Of a stretch of 64,000 nucleotides of DNA, positions 1 through 10,999 are shown piece by piece. The stretch is from NCBI GenBank assembly GCA_947044405.1, contig CAMRHE010000501.1:922001-986000 (forward strand), written 5' to 3'. Both the position numbers and the translations under genes were made by a program. Under the pieces are notes generated by a model. That model did no database searches, was not told the DNA's origin, and saw only the letters and a list, made by a program, of their open reading frames with translations. Position 1 is the first letter of the stretch. The number at the start of each line of letters is the position of its first letter. This DNA comes from Leptodactylus fallax. Taxonomy: Eukaryota > Chordata > Amphibia > Anura > Leptodactylidae.

Positions 1-270
1 TACTGCTCAAATCCTGTCATAAAGTATAAAGAAGTCACACATAGAACACAATGACAGGAAAGTCACAGCAAGAAAACCCCCGAGTCCTCGTCACTGTACA
101 CATTGGAATCATAGCCGTGAGCAAAACAGGACAGAAAAGACAATGCAGGAAATGAGAAGTTCAAGGGCAGAAAATACAAAGGCAAATTATACAGCCTAAT
201 ACCCCATCATATAATAGAAGATCATCAGAGACATACACAAATAGGAGCCTCAATGCATCACATCTCTCAC

Positions 271-1000
271 CAGGAGTTATATCCTGTATTATACTCCAGA
301 GCTGCACTCACTATTCTGCTGGTACAGTCACTATGTACATACATTACATTACTTATCTTGTACTGATCCTGAGTTACATCCTGTATTATACTCCAGAGCT
401 GCGCTCACTATTCTGCTGGTGCAGTCACTGTGTACATACATTACATTACTTATCCTGTATTATACTCCAGAGCTGCGCTCACTATTCTGCTGGTGCAGTC
501 ACTGTGTACATACATTACATTACTTATCCTGTATTATACTCCAGAGCTGCACTCACTATTCTGCTGGTACAGTCACTGTGTACATACATTACATTACTTA
601 TCCTGTACTGATCCTGAGTTACATCCTGTATTATACTCCAGAGCTGCGCTCACTATTCTGCTGGTGCAGTCACTGTGTACATACATTACATTACTTATCC
701 TGTATTATACTCCAGAGCTGCGCACACTATTCTGCTGGTACAGTCACTGTGTACATACATTACATTACTTATCCTGTATTATACTCCAGAGCTGCGCTCA
801 CTATTCTGCTGGTGCAGTCACTGTGTACATACATTACATTACTTATCCTGTATTATACTCCAGAGCTGCGCTCACTATTCTGCTGGTACAGTCGCTGTGT
901 ACATACATTACATTACTTATCCTGTACTGATCCTGAGTTACATCCTGTATTATACTCCAGAGCTGCGCTCACTATTCTGCCACTCACTGTGTACATTTAG
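271..1000 (+). repeat. Array A: 74/97-bp tandem repeat, inverted partner of array B
   Basis: About nine units contain CCAGAGCTGCGCTCACTATT and TACATACATTACATTACTT. Short units are 74 bp. Long units add a 23-bp segment with GATCCTGAGTTACATC, giving 97 bp. The last unit carries an internal deletion before exon 10. The same repeat occurs at 36799-38515 in the opposite orientation. The long open frames here arise because the unit has few stop codons; they are not proteins. Confidence 0.95.
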
Positions 1001-1025
1001 GACATCGATATAAGACATAACATAC

Positions 1026-1107
1026 GGTGAATAGGGCGCAGAGCCGTTCCAACTTCTCCGGGTTCCTGGGGCCTCCGTTCTTGTTGAGTCGTACCATGAA
1101 CCTCTCG
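1026..1107 (-). CDS. DOCK3: DOCK3 coding exon 10
   Basis: The 82-nt exon has a CCTCCTAG acceptor and a GTATGTTATG donor. One base completes Ser; then it reads ERFMVRLNKNGGPRNPEK, LERLCALFT and ends in phase 0. The family continues with a DLSSKD-like stretch, which is not present in the remaining 1 kb of the window. Array A ends about 25 bp beyond the donor. Confidence 0.95.
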
Positions 1108-1234
1108 CTAGGAGGACAGACAGAGGTTAATATGACAGACAGGAGACATTGAGGCAGTGTGACGTGCAGGTAGCAGGACCTGGGGCAGGGACATATGGAT
1201 GACAGTAGCGCGGTGGCGATGAGGCGTGAATCAC
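1108..1234 (-). other. DOCK3 intron 9
   Basis: This 127-bp unique intron lies between exons 9 and 10. I see no repeat or element in it. Confidence 0.8.
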
Positions 1235-1386
1235 CTGATCTGACGAGCCTCCCTCATGTCATACAGTGAGAAGAAGAGATCCACGTCCTCCCCGATGTTG
1301 CTGTGTGTGAAGCTCTTCAGGTTGAGGAGCAGGTGGTGAGGGATCGGGGCGCGAGGCTCCTTGTGTCTCTGCCGCAGGGTGTCCAC
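1235..1386 (-). CDS. DOCK3: DOCK3 coding exon 9
   Basis: The 152-nt exon has a CTCTCACAG acceptor and a GTGATTCA donor. It reads VDTLRQRHKEPRAPIPHHLL, LNLKSFTHSNIGEDVD, LFFSLYDMREARQI and ends with AG of a Ser codon finished in exon 10. The IGED-FFSLYD block is characteristic of the C2-like lead-in that DOCK A/B-subfamily proteins carry before DHR-1. Confidence 0.95.
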
Positions 1387-1695
1387 CTGTGAGAGCACAG
1401 CAGGTCACCTGTCAGCAAGGATTGTGTCTTCCAGCTGCCCCTCCATACTATGGGAAGGCCTCGGACTGGGTAATGATCATTTCCTTTCTTAAAGACCCCC
1501 CCAAATGTAAGAAACAATCAGATTTGCCATTCAGAGGTGTGGGAAAGCTGGGCGATATGCTCTGTGGGAGAAAATGGCAGCCATATTGTTGTCACTCAGC
1601 TGTCCTAGAGTTCTGTAGGGTGCATCACTGGTGAGCCCTGGAGCTGTCATGGCGGACACTGACACACAGTAACGCTTTCATGCCCCTTCCTTTAC
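1387..1695 (-). other. DOCK3 intron 8
   Basis: This 309-bp single-copy intron separates the microexon from exon 9. I see nothing else in it. Confidence 0.8.
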
Positions 1696-1737
1696 CTGGT
1701 TGGTGCTCTGCTGTACACTGTGACGACTTGACAGATG
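1696..1737 (-). CDS. DOCK3: DOCK3 coding exon 8 (42-nt microexon)
   Basis: The 42-nt exon is flanked by TTCTCTGCAG and GTAAAGG and encodes exactly 14 residues, HLSSRHSVQQSTNQ. This matches a short Ser/Gln-rich stretch of mammalian DOCK3. It begins and ends in phase 0, so skipping it keeps the frame. It is too short for ordinary open-frame detection and was found by reading the minus strand between exons 7 and 9. Confidence 0.93.
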
Positions 1738-2009
1738 CTGCAGAGAAAAAAACAAAGAATGTCAGAGCCGCTAAAACCATCCCCTGCACAACACAAGGGG
1801 GCGCTGTCACTGAAAGGAAACAGACAGAAACCCTGTGTAATATCTGCCACAGCGGAGGGTTTGTCACTCTGTATCAGCCTGGTCAGAATGTTTACAGTCA
1901 CTGATTTTGTGTCCTGGTTACATTTAGTCAGCTGTGATGGAGCCCGCCGGAGCCAGCGCCACCTACAGGATCCACCCCACAGCAATGTGCCAAATGGGAG
2001 AGTACATGA

Positions 2010-2200
2010 AAGCACTTCCAGGTTGTGTAGGGTCACATGGTGTATCACATGATCCCTCTCAGCCAGTCAGCAGCATGGAGACGGATCATGTGATACGGCC
2101 AGTAAATCTTATCTGTCACATGATGCTTTTCAGAGCTGCTGTCTGGCTGAGAGCGATCATGTGTGACACACCATGTGACTCCACACAACCAGGAAGTGCT
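2010..2200. mobile_element. Foldback (long inverted repeat) element, copy 1
   Basis: The left arm at about 2010-2075 (TCACATGGTGTATCACATGA, then CTCAGCCAGTCAGCAGC) pairs with the right arm at about 2136-2200 (GCTGTCTGGCTGAGAG, CACACCATGTGACT). A smaller inner hairpin around GATCATGTGATAC lies between them. A related copy lies at 9816-10145. It carries no coding sequence. It is probably a non-autonomous DNA transposon in DOCK3 intron 7; its superfamily is unknown. Confidence 0.6.
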
Positions 2201-2708
2201 TTATTTTCACAACAAACCCGGCCTCTTAAAGGGGTAGCCCTCTATAAAGGTCTTCCAGCATGGCTCGTGTCTGATATGGCAGTTCAGTAACGGCCGAGCT
2301 ATCAAATCAAGACTGTGAAATCCTGCCCCGGACAGGGTGGCAATGTCCACTTTTGGGTGGGTCTACCAACTCCTGCCCCTTTCGAGCACAGTTTTCCTGG
2401 GAAAAGTCGAGTTTTCCTGGAAATATTTTTGAAAATTTGGGACAGTTGGTAAATATGTAATGGAGCTGAGCTGCAGCGCCACACACAACCTGCAGACTAG
2501 AGTGGCGCTATTTTTACACATCCCCTTTAGTTCCCCCATGGAAATACTGAAGGGGGTTATAGTACAATCCATACTGACTGTAGTGGGTCTGCTGTCCTGA
2601 AACTATAACTACTATCATAGCCCAAAGGCCACAAGCCATGCGTGTATGCTGAGAGTTGTAGTTGTTGCTGAGCACCACTTCACTGAAGGAGGCTGCTCTG
2701 TGTCTCAC

Positions 2709-2793
2709 CATCTTGTACAGGTCAGAGACGCTGATCTGGTCAGAATCGACAGCTTCAAACTCCTTGCGAGGAACTAAGTCCAAACCCAGATGT
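2709..2793 (-). CDS. DOCK3: DOCK3 coding exon 7
   Basis: The 85-nt exon follows a CTCTCTCTCCAG acceptor and ends at ATG before GTGAGACA. One base completes Glu; then it reads HLGLDLVPRKEFEAVDSD, QISVSDLYKM. The motif LVPRKEF is typical of the DOCK3/DOCK4 subfamily. Intron 6, between this exon and exon 6, is only 94 bp, the shortest in the window. Confidence 0.96.
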
Positions 2794-2887
2794 CTGGAGA
2801 GAGAGAGAGAAGAGAGGTTAGAGTACGTGGGGGGGGAGGTGGACCGAACCATCACTCCCATCATTGCCTCATTGAATCCATACTCAC

Positions 2888-3036
2888 TCATTTCCCCAGT
2901 CGAGGCGCACGGTCAGATGTCTCTTGACCTCCCGCACCTGGTCCTGGGTGAGGTGGCCGGACAGCAGCTGCCTGCGCAGGTCAATCACTTCGTTCATCAC
3001 ATGCCGCAGCTTGTAGAAGAGGTCCACCTTGTGCTT
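2888..3036 (-). CDS. DOCK3: DOCK3 coding exon 6 (helical linker)
   Basis: The 149-nt exon reads KHKVDLFYKLRHVMNEVI, DLRRQLLSGHLTQDQVR, EVKRHLTVRLDWGN and ends in GA of a split Glu codon before GTGAGTATG. The sequence is nearly identical to mammalian DOCK3 as I know it. Its acceptor (CCTCCTGTAG) sits at the very edge of a 26-bp minisatellite, so the polypyrimidine tract and the best branch-point candidate (A at 3068, 32 nt before the exon) both lie in repeat units. Confidence 0.96.
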
Positions 3037-3040
3037 CTAC

Positions 3041-4262
3041 AGGAGGGTGCGAGGGAAGAGCGACAAGTCAGGGTGCGAGGGAAGAGCGACAAGTCAGGGT
3101 GCGAGGGAAGAGCGACAGCCAAAGTGCGAGGGAAGAACGACAAGTCAGGGTGCGAGGGAAGAGCGACAAGTCAGGGTGCGAGGGAAGAGCGACAGCCAAA
3201 GTGCGAGGGAAGAGCGACAAGTCAGGGTGCGAGGGAAGAGCGACAAGTCAGGGTGCGAGGGAAGAGCGACAAGTCAGGGTGCGAGGGAAGAGCGACAAGT
3301 CAGGGTGCGAGGGAAGAGCGACAAGTCAGGGTGCGAGGGAAGAGCGACAAGTCAGGGTGCGAGGGAAGAGCGACAAGTCAGGGTGCGAGGGAAGAGCGAC
3401 AAGTCAGGGTGCGAGGGAAGAGCGACAAGTCAGGGTGCGAGGGAAGAGCGACAAGTCAGGGTGCGAGGGAAGAGCGACAAGTCAGGGTGCGAGGGAAGAG
3501 CGACAAGTCAGGGTGCGAGGGAAGAGCGACAAGTCAGGGTGCGAGGGAAGAGCGACAAGTCAGGGTGCGAGGGAAGAGCGACAAGTCAGGGTGCGAGGGA
3601 AGAGCGACAAGTCAGGGTGCGAGGGAAGAGCGACAAGTCAGGGTCCGAGGGAAGAGCGACAAGTCAGGGTGCGAGGGAAGAGCGACAAGTCAGGGTGCGA
3701 GGGAAGAGCGACAAGTCAGGGTGCGAGGGAAGAGCGACAAGTCAGGGTGCGAGGGAAGAGCGACAAGTCAGGGTGCGAGGGAAGAGCGACAAGTCAGGGT
3801 GCGAGGGAAGAGCGACAAGTCAGGGTGCGAGGGAAGAGCGACAAGTCAGGGTGCGAGGGAAGAGCGACAAGTCAGGGTGCGAGGGAAGAGCGACAAGTCA
3901 GGGTGCGAGGGAAGAGCGACAAGTCAGGGTGCGAGGGAAGAGCGACAAGTCAGGGTGCGAGGGAAGAGCGACAAGTCAGGGTGCGAGGGAAGAGCGACAA
4001 GTCAGGGTGCGAGGGAAGAGCGACAAGTCAGGGTGCGAGGGAAGAGCGACAAGTCAGGGTGCGAGGGAAGAGCGACAAGTCAGGGTGCGAGGGAAGAGCG
4101 ACAAGTCAGGGTGCGAGGGAAGAGCGACAAGTCAGGGTGCGAGGGAAGAGCGACAAGTCAGGGTGCGAGGGAAGAGCGACAAGTCAGGGTGCGAGCGAAG
4201 AGCGACAAGTCAGGGTGCGAGGGAAGAGCGACAAGTCAGGGTGCGAGGGAAGAGTGGCAGTA
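3041..4262 (-). repeat. 26-bp minisatellite forming the 3' splice-site region of exon 6
   Basis: There are about 46 nearly identical 26-bp units. On the transcribed sense (minus) strand each unit has CCTGACTTG followed by CGCTCTTCCCTCGCAC. Rare variants occur near the exon end (GCCAAAG in two units, AAGAACGAC) and at single bases near 3645 and 4196. Because 26 is not a multiple of three and no unit holds a stop, all plus-strand frames stay open (445-538 codons), which is an artefact. On the minus strand there is no AG from 3039 to 4337. Confidence 0.97.
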
Positions 4263-5007
4263 TGTCAGAGAAGAGTGACAGCGTGCAAAATAAGAGCAAC
4301 AGGCAACATGAGAGACAAGAACAAGATGTCAATAAAGCTTCATCACATGCTACACCTGTCTCAGAGACATTATGCTTCACTTTTTCAGTATGATCTCTGC
4401 TTGCTGTCATTGACTGGAAACATTCACAATGTCTAAGAATCTCACCTGTCCAGGACTCCAGGCTGAGAGCTCATACCTGCACTGACACACTGTAACAAGC
4501 CTTCAGCTGTAAGGTCAGAATTATGTTTTCATTTCCTGGAGAATTTTTGCAGCAAGCAGAGATACAAGAACCAGTGATGAGACTCCCCGGCCAAATCTAC
4601 TGATCTCTGCCTGTCCAGTAATCCAGCAGATCTGGTGATCCAGGAACTGAACAGGATTTTTCTGTACTTTTCCTAATGGATCTGTTCATCCTGCGCTCGT
4701 CCTGTATCCCCGATGTCCCTGCTGTGCTGTATGTAGAGTTATACAGGATGCAGCCCGGGCCCTGCGCTCCATGGCCACTCTATTTGCGCCCTCTGACCCC
4801 ACTTACCGCCACTCTGATACGACACCCTCTTATTTGGCTGTTGCATTTCTCCGTCGCCTGTTCTCTATTGTGCTGCTGAAATGAAATGTAATGGTGTCAT
4901 CTGCCAGTCACAGTGTAAGATCTGCAGCAGTGAGTAGGCAGCAGGCAGAACAGGCACAGATCAGCTGTATCCACCCACCAGTGACATCATCAGAGGTGTG
5001 AGGGAGC
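4263..5007. other. Intron 5 spacer with a partial MITE end
   Basis: Mostly unique sequence. Around 4488-4510 it holds CTGTAACAAGCCTTCAGCTG, which resembles one end of the CTCACAGCTGAGG-type inverted-repeat family seen at 10445-10582. Nothing coding is seen. Confidence 0.5.
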
Positions 5008-6487
5008 CGCCAATCACAGAGGAGCCAGGATGTATAGATGAGGCTAATTACAGAAGAACAGGGACTTATAGAGGGGGCCAATCACAGAGGAGCCAGGACG
5101 TATAGATGGGGCCAATCACAGAGGAGCCAGGACGTATAGATGGGGCCCAATCACAGCGGAGCCAGGATGTATAGATGGGGCCCAATCACAGCGGAGCCAG
5201 GATGTATAGATGGGGCCCAATCACAGCGGAGCCAGGATGTATAGATGGGGCCCAATCACAGCGGAGCCAGGAGGTATAGATGGGGCCCAATCACAGCGGA
5301 GCCAGGATGTATAGATGGGGCCCAATCACAGAGGAGCCAGGATGTATAGATGGGGCCCAATCACAGCGGAGCCAGGATGTATAGATGGGGCCCAATCACA
5401 GCGGAGCCAGGAGGTATAGATGGGGCCCAATCACAGCGGAGCCAGGACGTATAGATGGGGCCAATCACAGAGGAGCCAGGATGTATAGATGGGGCCCAAT
5501 CACAGCGGAGCCTGGACGTATAGATGGGGCCAATCACAGAGGAACGAGGACGTATAGATGGGGCCAATCACAGCGGAGCCAGGATGTATAGATGGGGCCC
5601 AATCACAGAGGAGCCTGGACGTATAGATGAGGCCCAATCACAGAGGAGCCAGGACGTATAGATGGGGCCAATCACAGAGGAACGAGGACGTATAGATGGG
5701 GCCAATCACAGAGGAGCCAGGACGTATAGATGGGGCCAATCACAGAGGAGCCTGGACGTATAGATGGGGCCAATCACAGAGGAGCCAGGACGTATAGATG
5801 GGGCCAATCACAGAGGAGCCAGGATGTATAGATGGGGCCCAATCACAGCGGAGCCTGGACGTATAGATGGGGCCAATCACAGAGGAACGAGGACGTATAG
5901 ATGGGGCCAATCACAGAGGAGCCAGGACGTATAGATGGGGCCAATCACAGAGGAGCCTGGACGTATAGATGGGGCCCAATCACAGAGGAGCCTGGACGTA
6001 TAGATGGGGCCCAATCACAGCGGAGCCTGGACGTATAGATGGGGTGATCTTAGAGGAATGAGGACGTATAGATGGGGCCCAATCACAGAGGAGCCAGGAG
6101 GTATAGATGGGGCCAATCACAGAGGAGCCAGGACGTATAGATGGGGCCAATCACAGAGGAGCCAGGACGTATAGATGGGGCCAATCACAGAGGAGCCAGG
6201 ACGTATAGATGGGGCCAATCACAGCGGAGCCTGGACGTATAGATGGGGCCAATCACAGCGGAGCCTGGACGTATAGATGGGGCCAATCACAGAGGAGCCA
6301 GGACGTATAGATGGGGCCAATCACAGAGGAACGAGGACGTATAAATGGGGCCAATCACAGAGGAACGAGGACGTATAGATGGGGCCAATCACAGAGGAGC
6401 CAGGACATATAGATGGGGCCAATCACAGCGGAGCCTGGACGTATAGATGGGGTGATCTTAGAGGAGTGAGGACGTATAGATGGGACC
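5008..6487 (+). repeat. 34/35-bp minisatellite with a CCAAT motif
   Basis: There are about 42 units containing CCAATCACAGAGGAGCCAGG and then ACGTATAGATGGGG. They alternate between GGCC and GGCCC versions and between AGAGGAGCC and AGCGGAGCC. Two degenerate units read GGTGATCTTAGAGGA (near 6040 and 6450). The array lies in DOCK3 intron 5. Confidence 0.96.
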
Positions 6488-8095
6488 AAAACCTTTACTT
6501 AAAGGGCCATTTTATATTTTCCTGCACCTTTTCCTCTTATCTTGTGCTGATCTTCAGTTTTATACTCTAGCCACATCCAGAGCTGCATTTACAATTCCAC
6601 TCTTATACCTATAACTACTGCAGTACAACGGACATGTAATGTGCAAATAAGAACTGTGGCCGCATCTCAGGATATGTCTGGAGGAAAAAAACAAGGAGTA
6701 ATAGTAGAAGTCTGAGTGCAGCTTTGGTGGTTACTGGAGCGTAAGGCAAACTGTAACAGAATTAAGTACAGCTCTGGTTGTGACCAGTGCTCCCTCTAAG
6801 CCATGTGCTCTGGAAAGGAAAAAGTTAAAATAACCAGAGTCTCTGGTGAGGAGTTTTTAACTCTATCATTTCCAGACAAGATAGCTCCAGACTGATGTAT
6901 AATAGAAGATATAACAGCAGACCTGTGCAGGCAGCTTGGAATGTGACTAGAGAATACAACTCAGGCCAAACAGCAGCTGCTCAGAGGACATTTATCCCGC
7001 CTCCGATACACTGTGACGTATGTCAGCTCCGGACGAGTTAGGTGACCCCAGAAATCCATCTCCAGAGCGTTTTGCATTAAGAACATTTTGGGCGGGGATG
7101 TGTCAATCACATAAAGCCGCTGAGTCCGCGCCGGCCGCCCTCTCGCTCTTGATCACTTCTCTGGCGCTCAGCCAAGGCTACAAGTTTCCATCTCCTCTGT
7201 GAGTTGCTTTGGTAACTGGGATCCTTCCTGGATAAGCCCGTAACCATGTGCATGAGCTGACCGTGCGAGACCGCCGCCGGACAGAACAAAGCGCCAATCA
7301 CCTGCGAGATCGCCATCATAAACTTTAACAACATGACATGGTCAGCTCTGCTGCACCGGCCGCCTGTGCCGGACCTCGGGGGCGGGGATTCATCTAAATG
7401 TCACTAAACTTACCAATTCATCAAGTATTAATTAGACGGTGCAAACTGCGACCAAGTCATGAAATTGTGGCAGCTCCTCCGTGATTGGCGCAGACCCTGC
7501 CGCACCCCTCGTTCTGCTTGTGTGAAATGCGACATTGAGGAATTTGCAGGCCACGCCCACTTTTATGAGAAAACCGTAAACTTGTCAAAAAATGATGTCA
7601 AAATCATGGAAATAATGAAAAAAAGGGGGCAGAGGAAATTAGGCGCAAATGACGCAGTGGGTGACGCTCCCACAGAAGGCGACGGTCTGACGCGAAGATC
7701 CGCACTACAATATTACCGTCTGATAACGCCAGGATCCCGTCAGAGAAGGTGACCGCCCGTCACAACAACTCGCCAGACAATTCAGATTCTGCTGCACCTG
7801 CCGCTGAAAATAACCGATTTGTCGGAGCGCCCACGCGGCGCTGGAGACGTCCACAGCTGTCAGAAATACGCCAGGCGCCGATCCACAAATCCTGGCAACG
7901 ACCCATCAAAATAGTCAGGAAGACACGAGCAGCGCCGCTCCGGCCCAGCGCCTCCTGACTGATGGCTCATCCTGCACCGACACACTGACACAACGCATCA
8001 GCAGTGTGAGAACAACTAGGTCAGCTCACAGAACAGAGTGCAGCAAAACGTCAGCTGTGAGAAGTATTAGGTCAGACTACGGTATCACACGTGAC
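6488..8095. other. Intron 5 unique block
   Basis: No gene or array is seen in this 1.6-kb stretch. An AT-rich patch near 7390-7440 with TATTAATTAGAC (a homeodomain-type core) and the following CpG-containing sequence to about 7960 look single-copy. They are candidates for conserved non-coding DNA, but only a comparison could show that. Confidence 0.4.
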
Positions 8096-9425
8096 AGGAT
8101 TAGATACAGGGACTCAATAGGCAGAACAGCATAAAATAGGATTAGACGGGGAAGCTCAGCTGGCAGTATCACACAGGATAGGATTAGATACACAGCTCAG
8201 CAGACAGTATCACACAGGATAGGATTAGATAGACAGCTCAGCAGACAGTATCACACAGGGTAGGATTAGATACACAGCACAGCAGACAGTATCACACAGG
8301 ATAGGATTAGATACGCAGCTCAGCAGACAGTATCACACAGGATAGGATTAGATACACAGCTCAGCAGACAGTATCACACAGGGTAGGATTAGATACAGCT
8401 CAGCAGACAGTATCACACAGGATAGGATTAGATACACAGCTCAGCACACAGTATCACACAGGGTAGGATTAGATACACAGCTCAGCAGACAGTATCACAC
8501 AGGGTAGGATTAGATACACAGCTCAGCAGACAGTATCACACAGGATAGGATTAGATACACAGCTCAGCAGACAGTATCACACAGGATAGGATTAGATACA
8601 CAGCTCAGCAGACAGTATCACACAGGATGGGATTAGATACACAGCTCAGCACACAGTATCACACAGGATAGGATTAGATACACAGCTCAGCAGACAGTAT
8701 CACACAGGATAGGATTAGATACACAGCTCAGCAGACAGTATCACACAGGATAGGATTAGATACACAGCTCAGCAGACAGTATCACACAGGATAGGATTAG
8801 ATACACAGCTCAGCAGACAGTATCACACAGGGTAGGATTAGATACAGCTCAGCAGACAGTATCACACAGGGTAGGATTAGATACAGCTCAGCAGACAGTA
8901 TCACACAGGACAGGATTAGATACACGGCTCAGCAGACAGTATCACACAGGGTAGGATTAGATACACGGCTCAGCAGACAGTATCACACAGGATAGGATTA
9001 GATACACAGCTCAGCAGACAGTATCACACAGGGTAGGATTAGATAGACGGCTGAGCAGACAGTATCACACAGGGTAGGATTAGATACAGCTCAGCAGACA
9101 GTATCACACAGGATAGGATTAGATACACAGCTCAGCAGACAGTATCACACAGGATAGGATTAGATACACAGCTCAGCAGACAGTATCACACAGGATAGGA
9201 TTAGATACAGCTCAGCAGACAGTATCACACAGGGTAGGATTAGATACAGCTCAGCAGACAGTATCACACAGGACAGGATTAGATACACGGCTCAGCAGAC
9301 AGTATCACACAGGGTAGGATTAGATACACGGCTCAGCAGACAGTATCACACAGGATAGGATTAGATACACAGCTCAGCAGACAGTATCACACAGGGTAGG
9401 ATTAGATACACGGCTCAGCAGACAG
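8096..9425 (+). repeat. 41-bp minisatellite, related to the 39-bp array at 11032
   Basis: About 32 units of GGATTAGATACACAGCTCAG then CAGACAGTATCACACAGGAT. Some units lack ACAC after GATAC. A block of several units is duplicated: the unit with GGACAGGATTAGATACACGG appears near 8905 and again near 9270. The array lies in intron 5. Confidence 0.95.
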
Positions 9426-9815
9426 GTGCCCTGAGGGGGTTATTTCGGGGCGTCCCTCAGCCTCCGCAGTCACACTCGGGGTACCAGGCAGGAGGAGGGG
9501 GAGATGTGAGTGGGCTCAGAGACAGGAGATGAGGGTGCGTGGGATGTGCGGTTTGCTGGTCTCCATGGAAACACCCAGCACAGAGGCCGATCCCATCACT
9601 CTCGCTCCTCCCTGACTGAAATGGGTTAAAAATGCTGAACTGCAGATGTGCAGGAACCTGGGGGGGCCCCGGGGACCAGAGCACGATCCAGAGGTCTGAC
9701 AATGAGGACACCATACTCAGTCACATCCAGAGCTGCAGTCATGGCTGCCACTCACATGATGCATCGGGGGGACTACAATAGAGGTGGCGCTGTAACCCTA
9801 ACCTGCCTAATACCG
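9426..9815. other. Intron 5 spacer
   Basis: 390 bp of mostly unique sequence. No gene or repeat is recognised, apart from short phrases (AACCCTAACCTGCCTAAT) shared with 10190-10210 beyond the adjacent foldback element. Confidence 0.4.
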
Positions 9816-10145
9816 GAGCTCAGGCAGCGCCACCTACCAGGCCAGGGAGCACCTACCTCTAACCCCTCCCTACAGGTGGGGGAGCTGTAAGAAAGCACTT
9901 CCTGGTCCCGACAGTCACATGGTGCATCACATGATCCCTCTCGGCCAGTCAGCAGCTCTGGTCGCACAAGTCACATGATATATGCTGACTGCTGACTGGC
10001 TGAGTGTGGTCATGTGACGCACCATGTGACTGTACAGGACTTGCTCTCTCTCCAATGCCCTGCTGGGGTAGCTGCTAGAATGGGGCGGTTAGAGGTCGGT
10101 TCGCCCTGGTGTGGATCCAGTAGGGGGCGCTGCCTCAGCTCTGAG
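9816..10145. mobile_element. Foldback element, copy 2 (about 330 bp)
   Basis: Long imperfect inverted repeats span the whole element. The outer ends GAGCTCAGGCAGCGCCACC and GGGGGCGCTGCCTCAGCTC pair. So do the middle parts (CCTCTAACCCCTCCCTAC with GGGGCGGTTAGAGG) and the inner arms (CAGTCACATGGTGCATCACA with TGACGCACCATGTGACTG). The loop is near 9962-9981. The inner arms match copy 1 at 2010-2200. It is non-coding, probably a MITE-like foldback transposon. No clear target duplication was found. Confidence 0.65.
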
Positions 10146-10444
10146 CGGGCGGTGGGGTCACAGATAACACGCCCTCCGCCTCTCCTAAATGCAACCCTAA
10201 CCTGCCTGATGTGAGAAGGACAAGGAGGTGGAGCCTGACACTCCTACAAGGAGGCGGGGACACCAGAGCCAAGGCAGCGCCTCCTACTGGATCCACATCC
10301 AGCCACAGCGTCACGTGAGGGCGCTGGCCTCCGCAGCAGTGTGCATGTGGGGCTAACAATTGTCTGACAACCTCTGCTACTTCCTAACACATTCCAGGAT
10401 CTCTGCTTGTTGTCAGAGAATGAGAACCATCCTGTTTATATCTG
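10146..10444. other. Intron 5 spacer
   Basis: About 300 bp with no array. It contains a second degenerate copy of the AGGCAGCGCCTCCTAC phrase found at the ends of the neighbouring foldback element. Confidence 0.35.
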
Positions 10445-10582
10445 CTCACAGCTGAGGGTTTGTTACAGTTGTATCCAATCCAGACAATCCTGTTTCATCC
10501 ATTCTATCTATCCGGACATGAGAGCTGTACGCTGCTGCTGATGTGTAGACAGGATACACTGTAACAAAACCTCAGCTGTGAG
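10445..10582. mobile_element. Short inverted-repeat element (CTCACAGCTGAGG family)
   Basis: 138 bp bounded by CTCACAGCTGAGGGTTTGTT and its inverse AACAAAACCTCAGCTGTGAG, with terminal inverted repeats of about 23 bp. The same ends bound 51879-52069. Single ends occur near 4488, 45069 and 51277. No coding sequence and no convincing target duplication were seen; the superfamily is unassigned. Confidence 0.5.
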
Positions 10583-10999
10583 AAGTGTCACACCTCTGGT
10601 ATTCCACTGATCACATGGAGTAATGTCTGAGTGTCAGCTCTGCGGGTCAGTGGCCGTCTGGCCTGGGCGGTGTATCCAGGGGCCACATATTTGTCTATAG
10701 TGTCACCATTAGTGAGCAGGTTCTATGTAGGACAGCCGGACCCCCCTCCCCAATACGCAGCACCCCGGGGGGTATATTATAGCCTCCTGTTATTGCACTA
10801 AACCCCAGGATTAAATCCATGGCTGCCGAAAACTCTCCGGTCATGGGGGGGGGGGATAATATGGTGAGGGGATTTACACATTGGGAAGGGTCAGGGGGAG
10901 GGGGAGCCAAAATCATATCAGTGCAAGAGAGGCTGCCCGGGGCAACAGAAAGTGGGTCACAGTAATAAGGACATGGCAGCAGGGGGCGCCGAGGACAGC
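10583..10999. other. Intron 5 spacer
   Basis: About 420 bp without recognisable features, apart from a run of nine or ten G near 10846. Confidence 0.4.

Noticed and set aside
2662..4436. Three overlapping frames of 445-538 codons with Arg/Lys/Gly/Ser repeats
   Set aside because: The 26-bp unit is not a multiple of three and lacks stop codons, so all plus-strand frames are open. The true coding exons here are on the minus strand.
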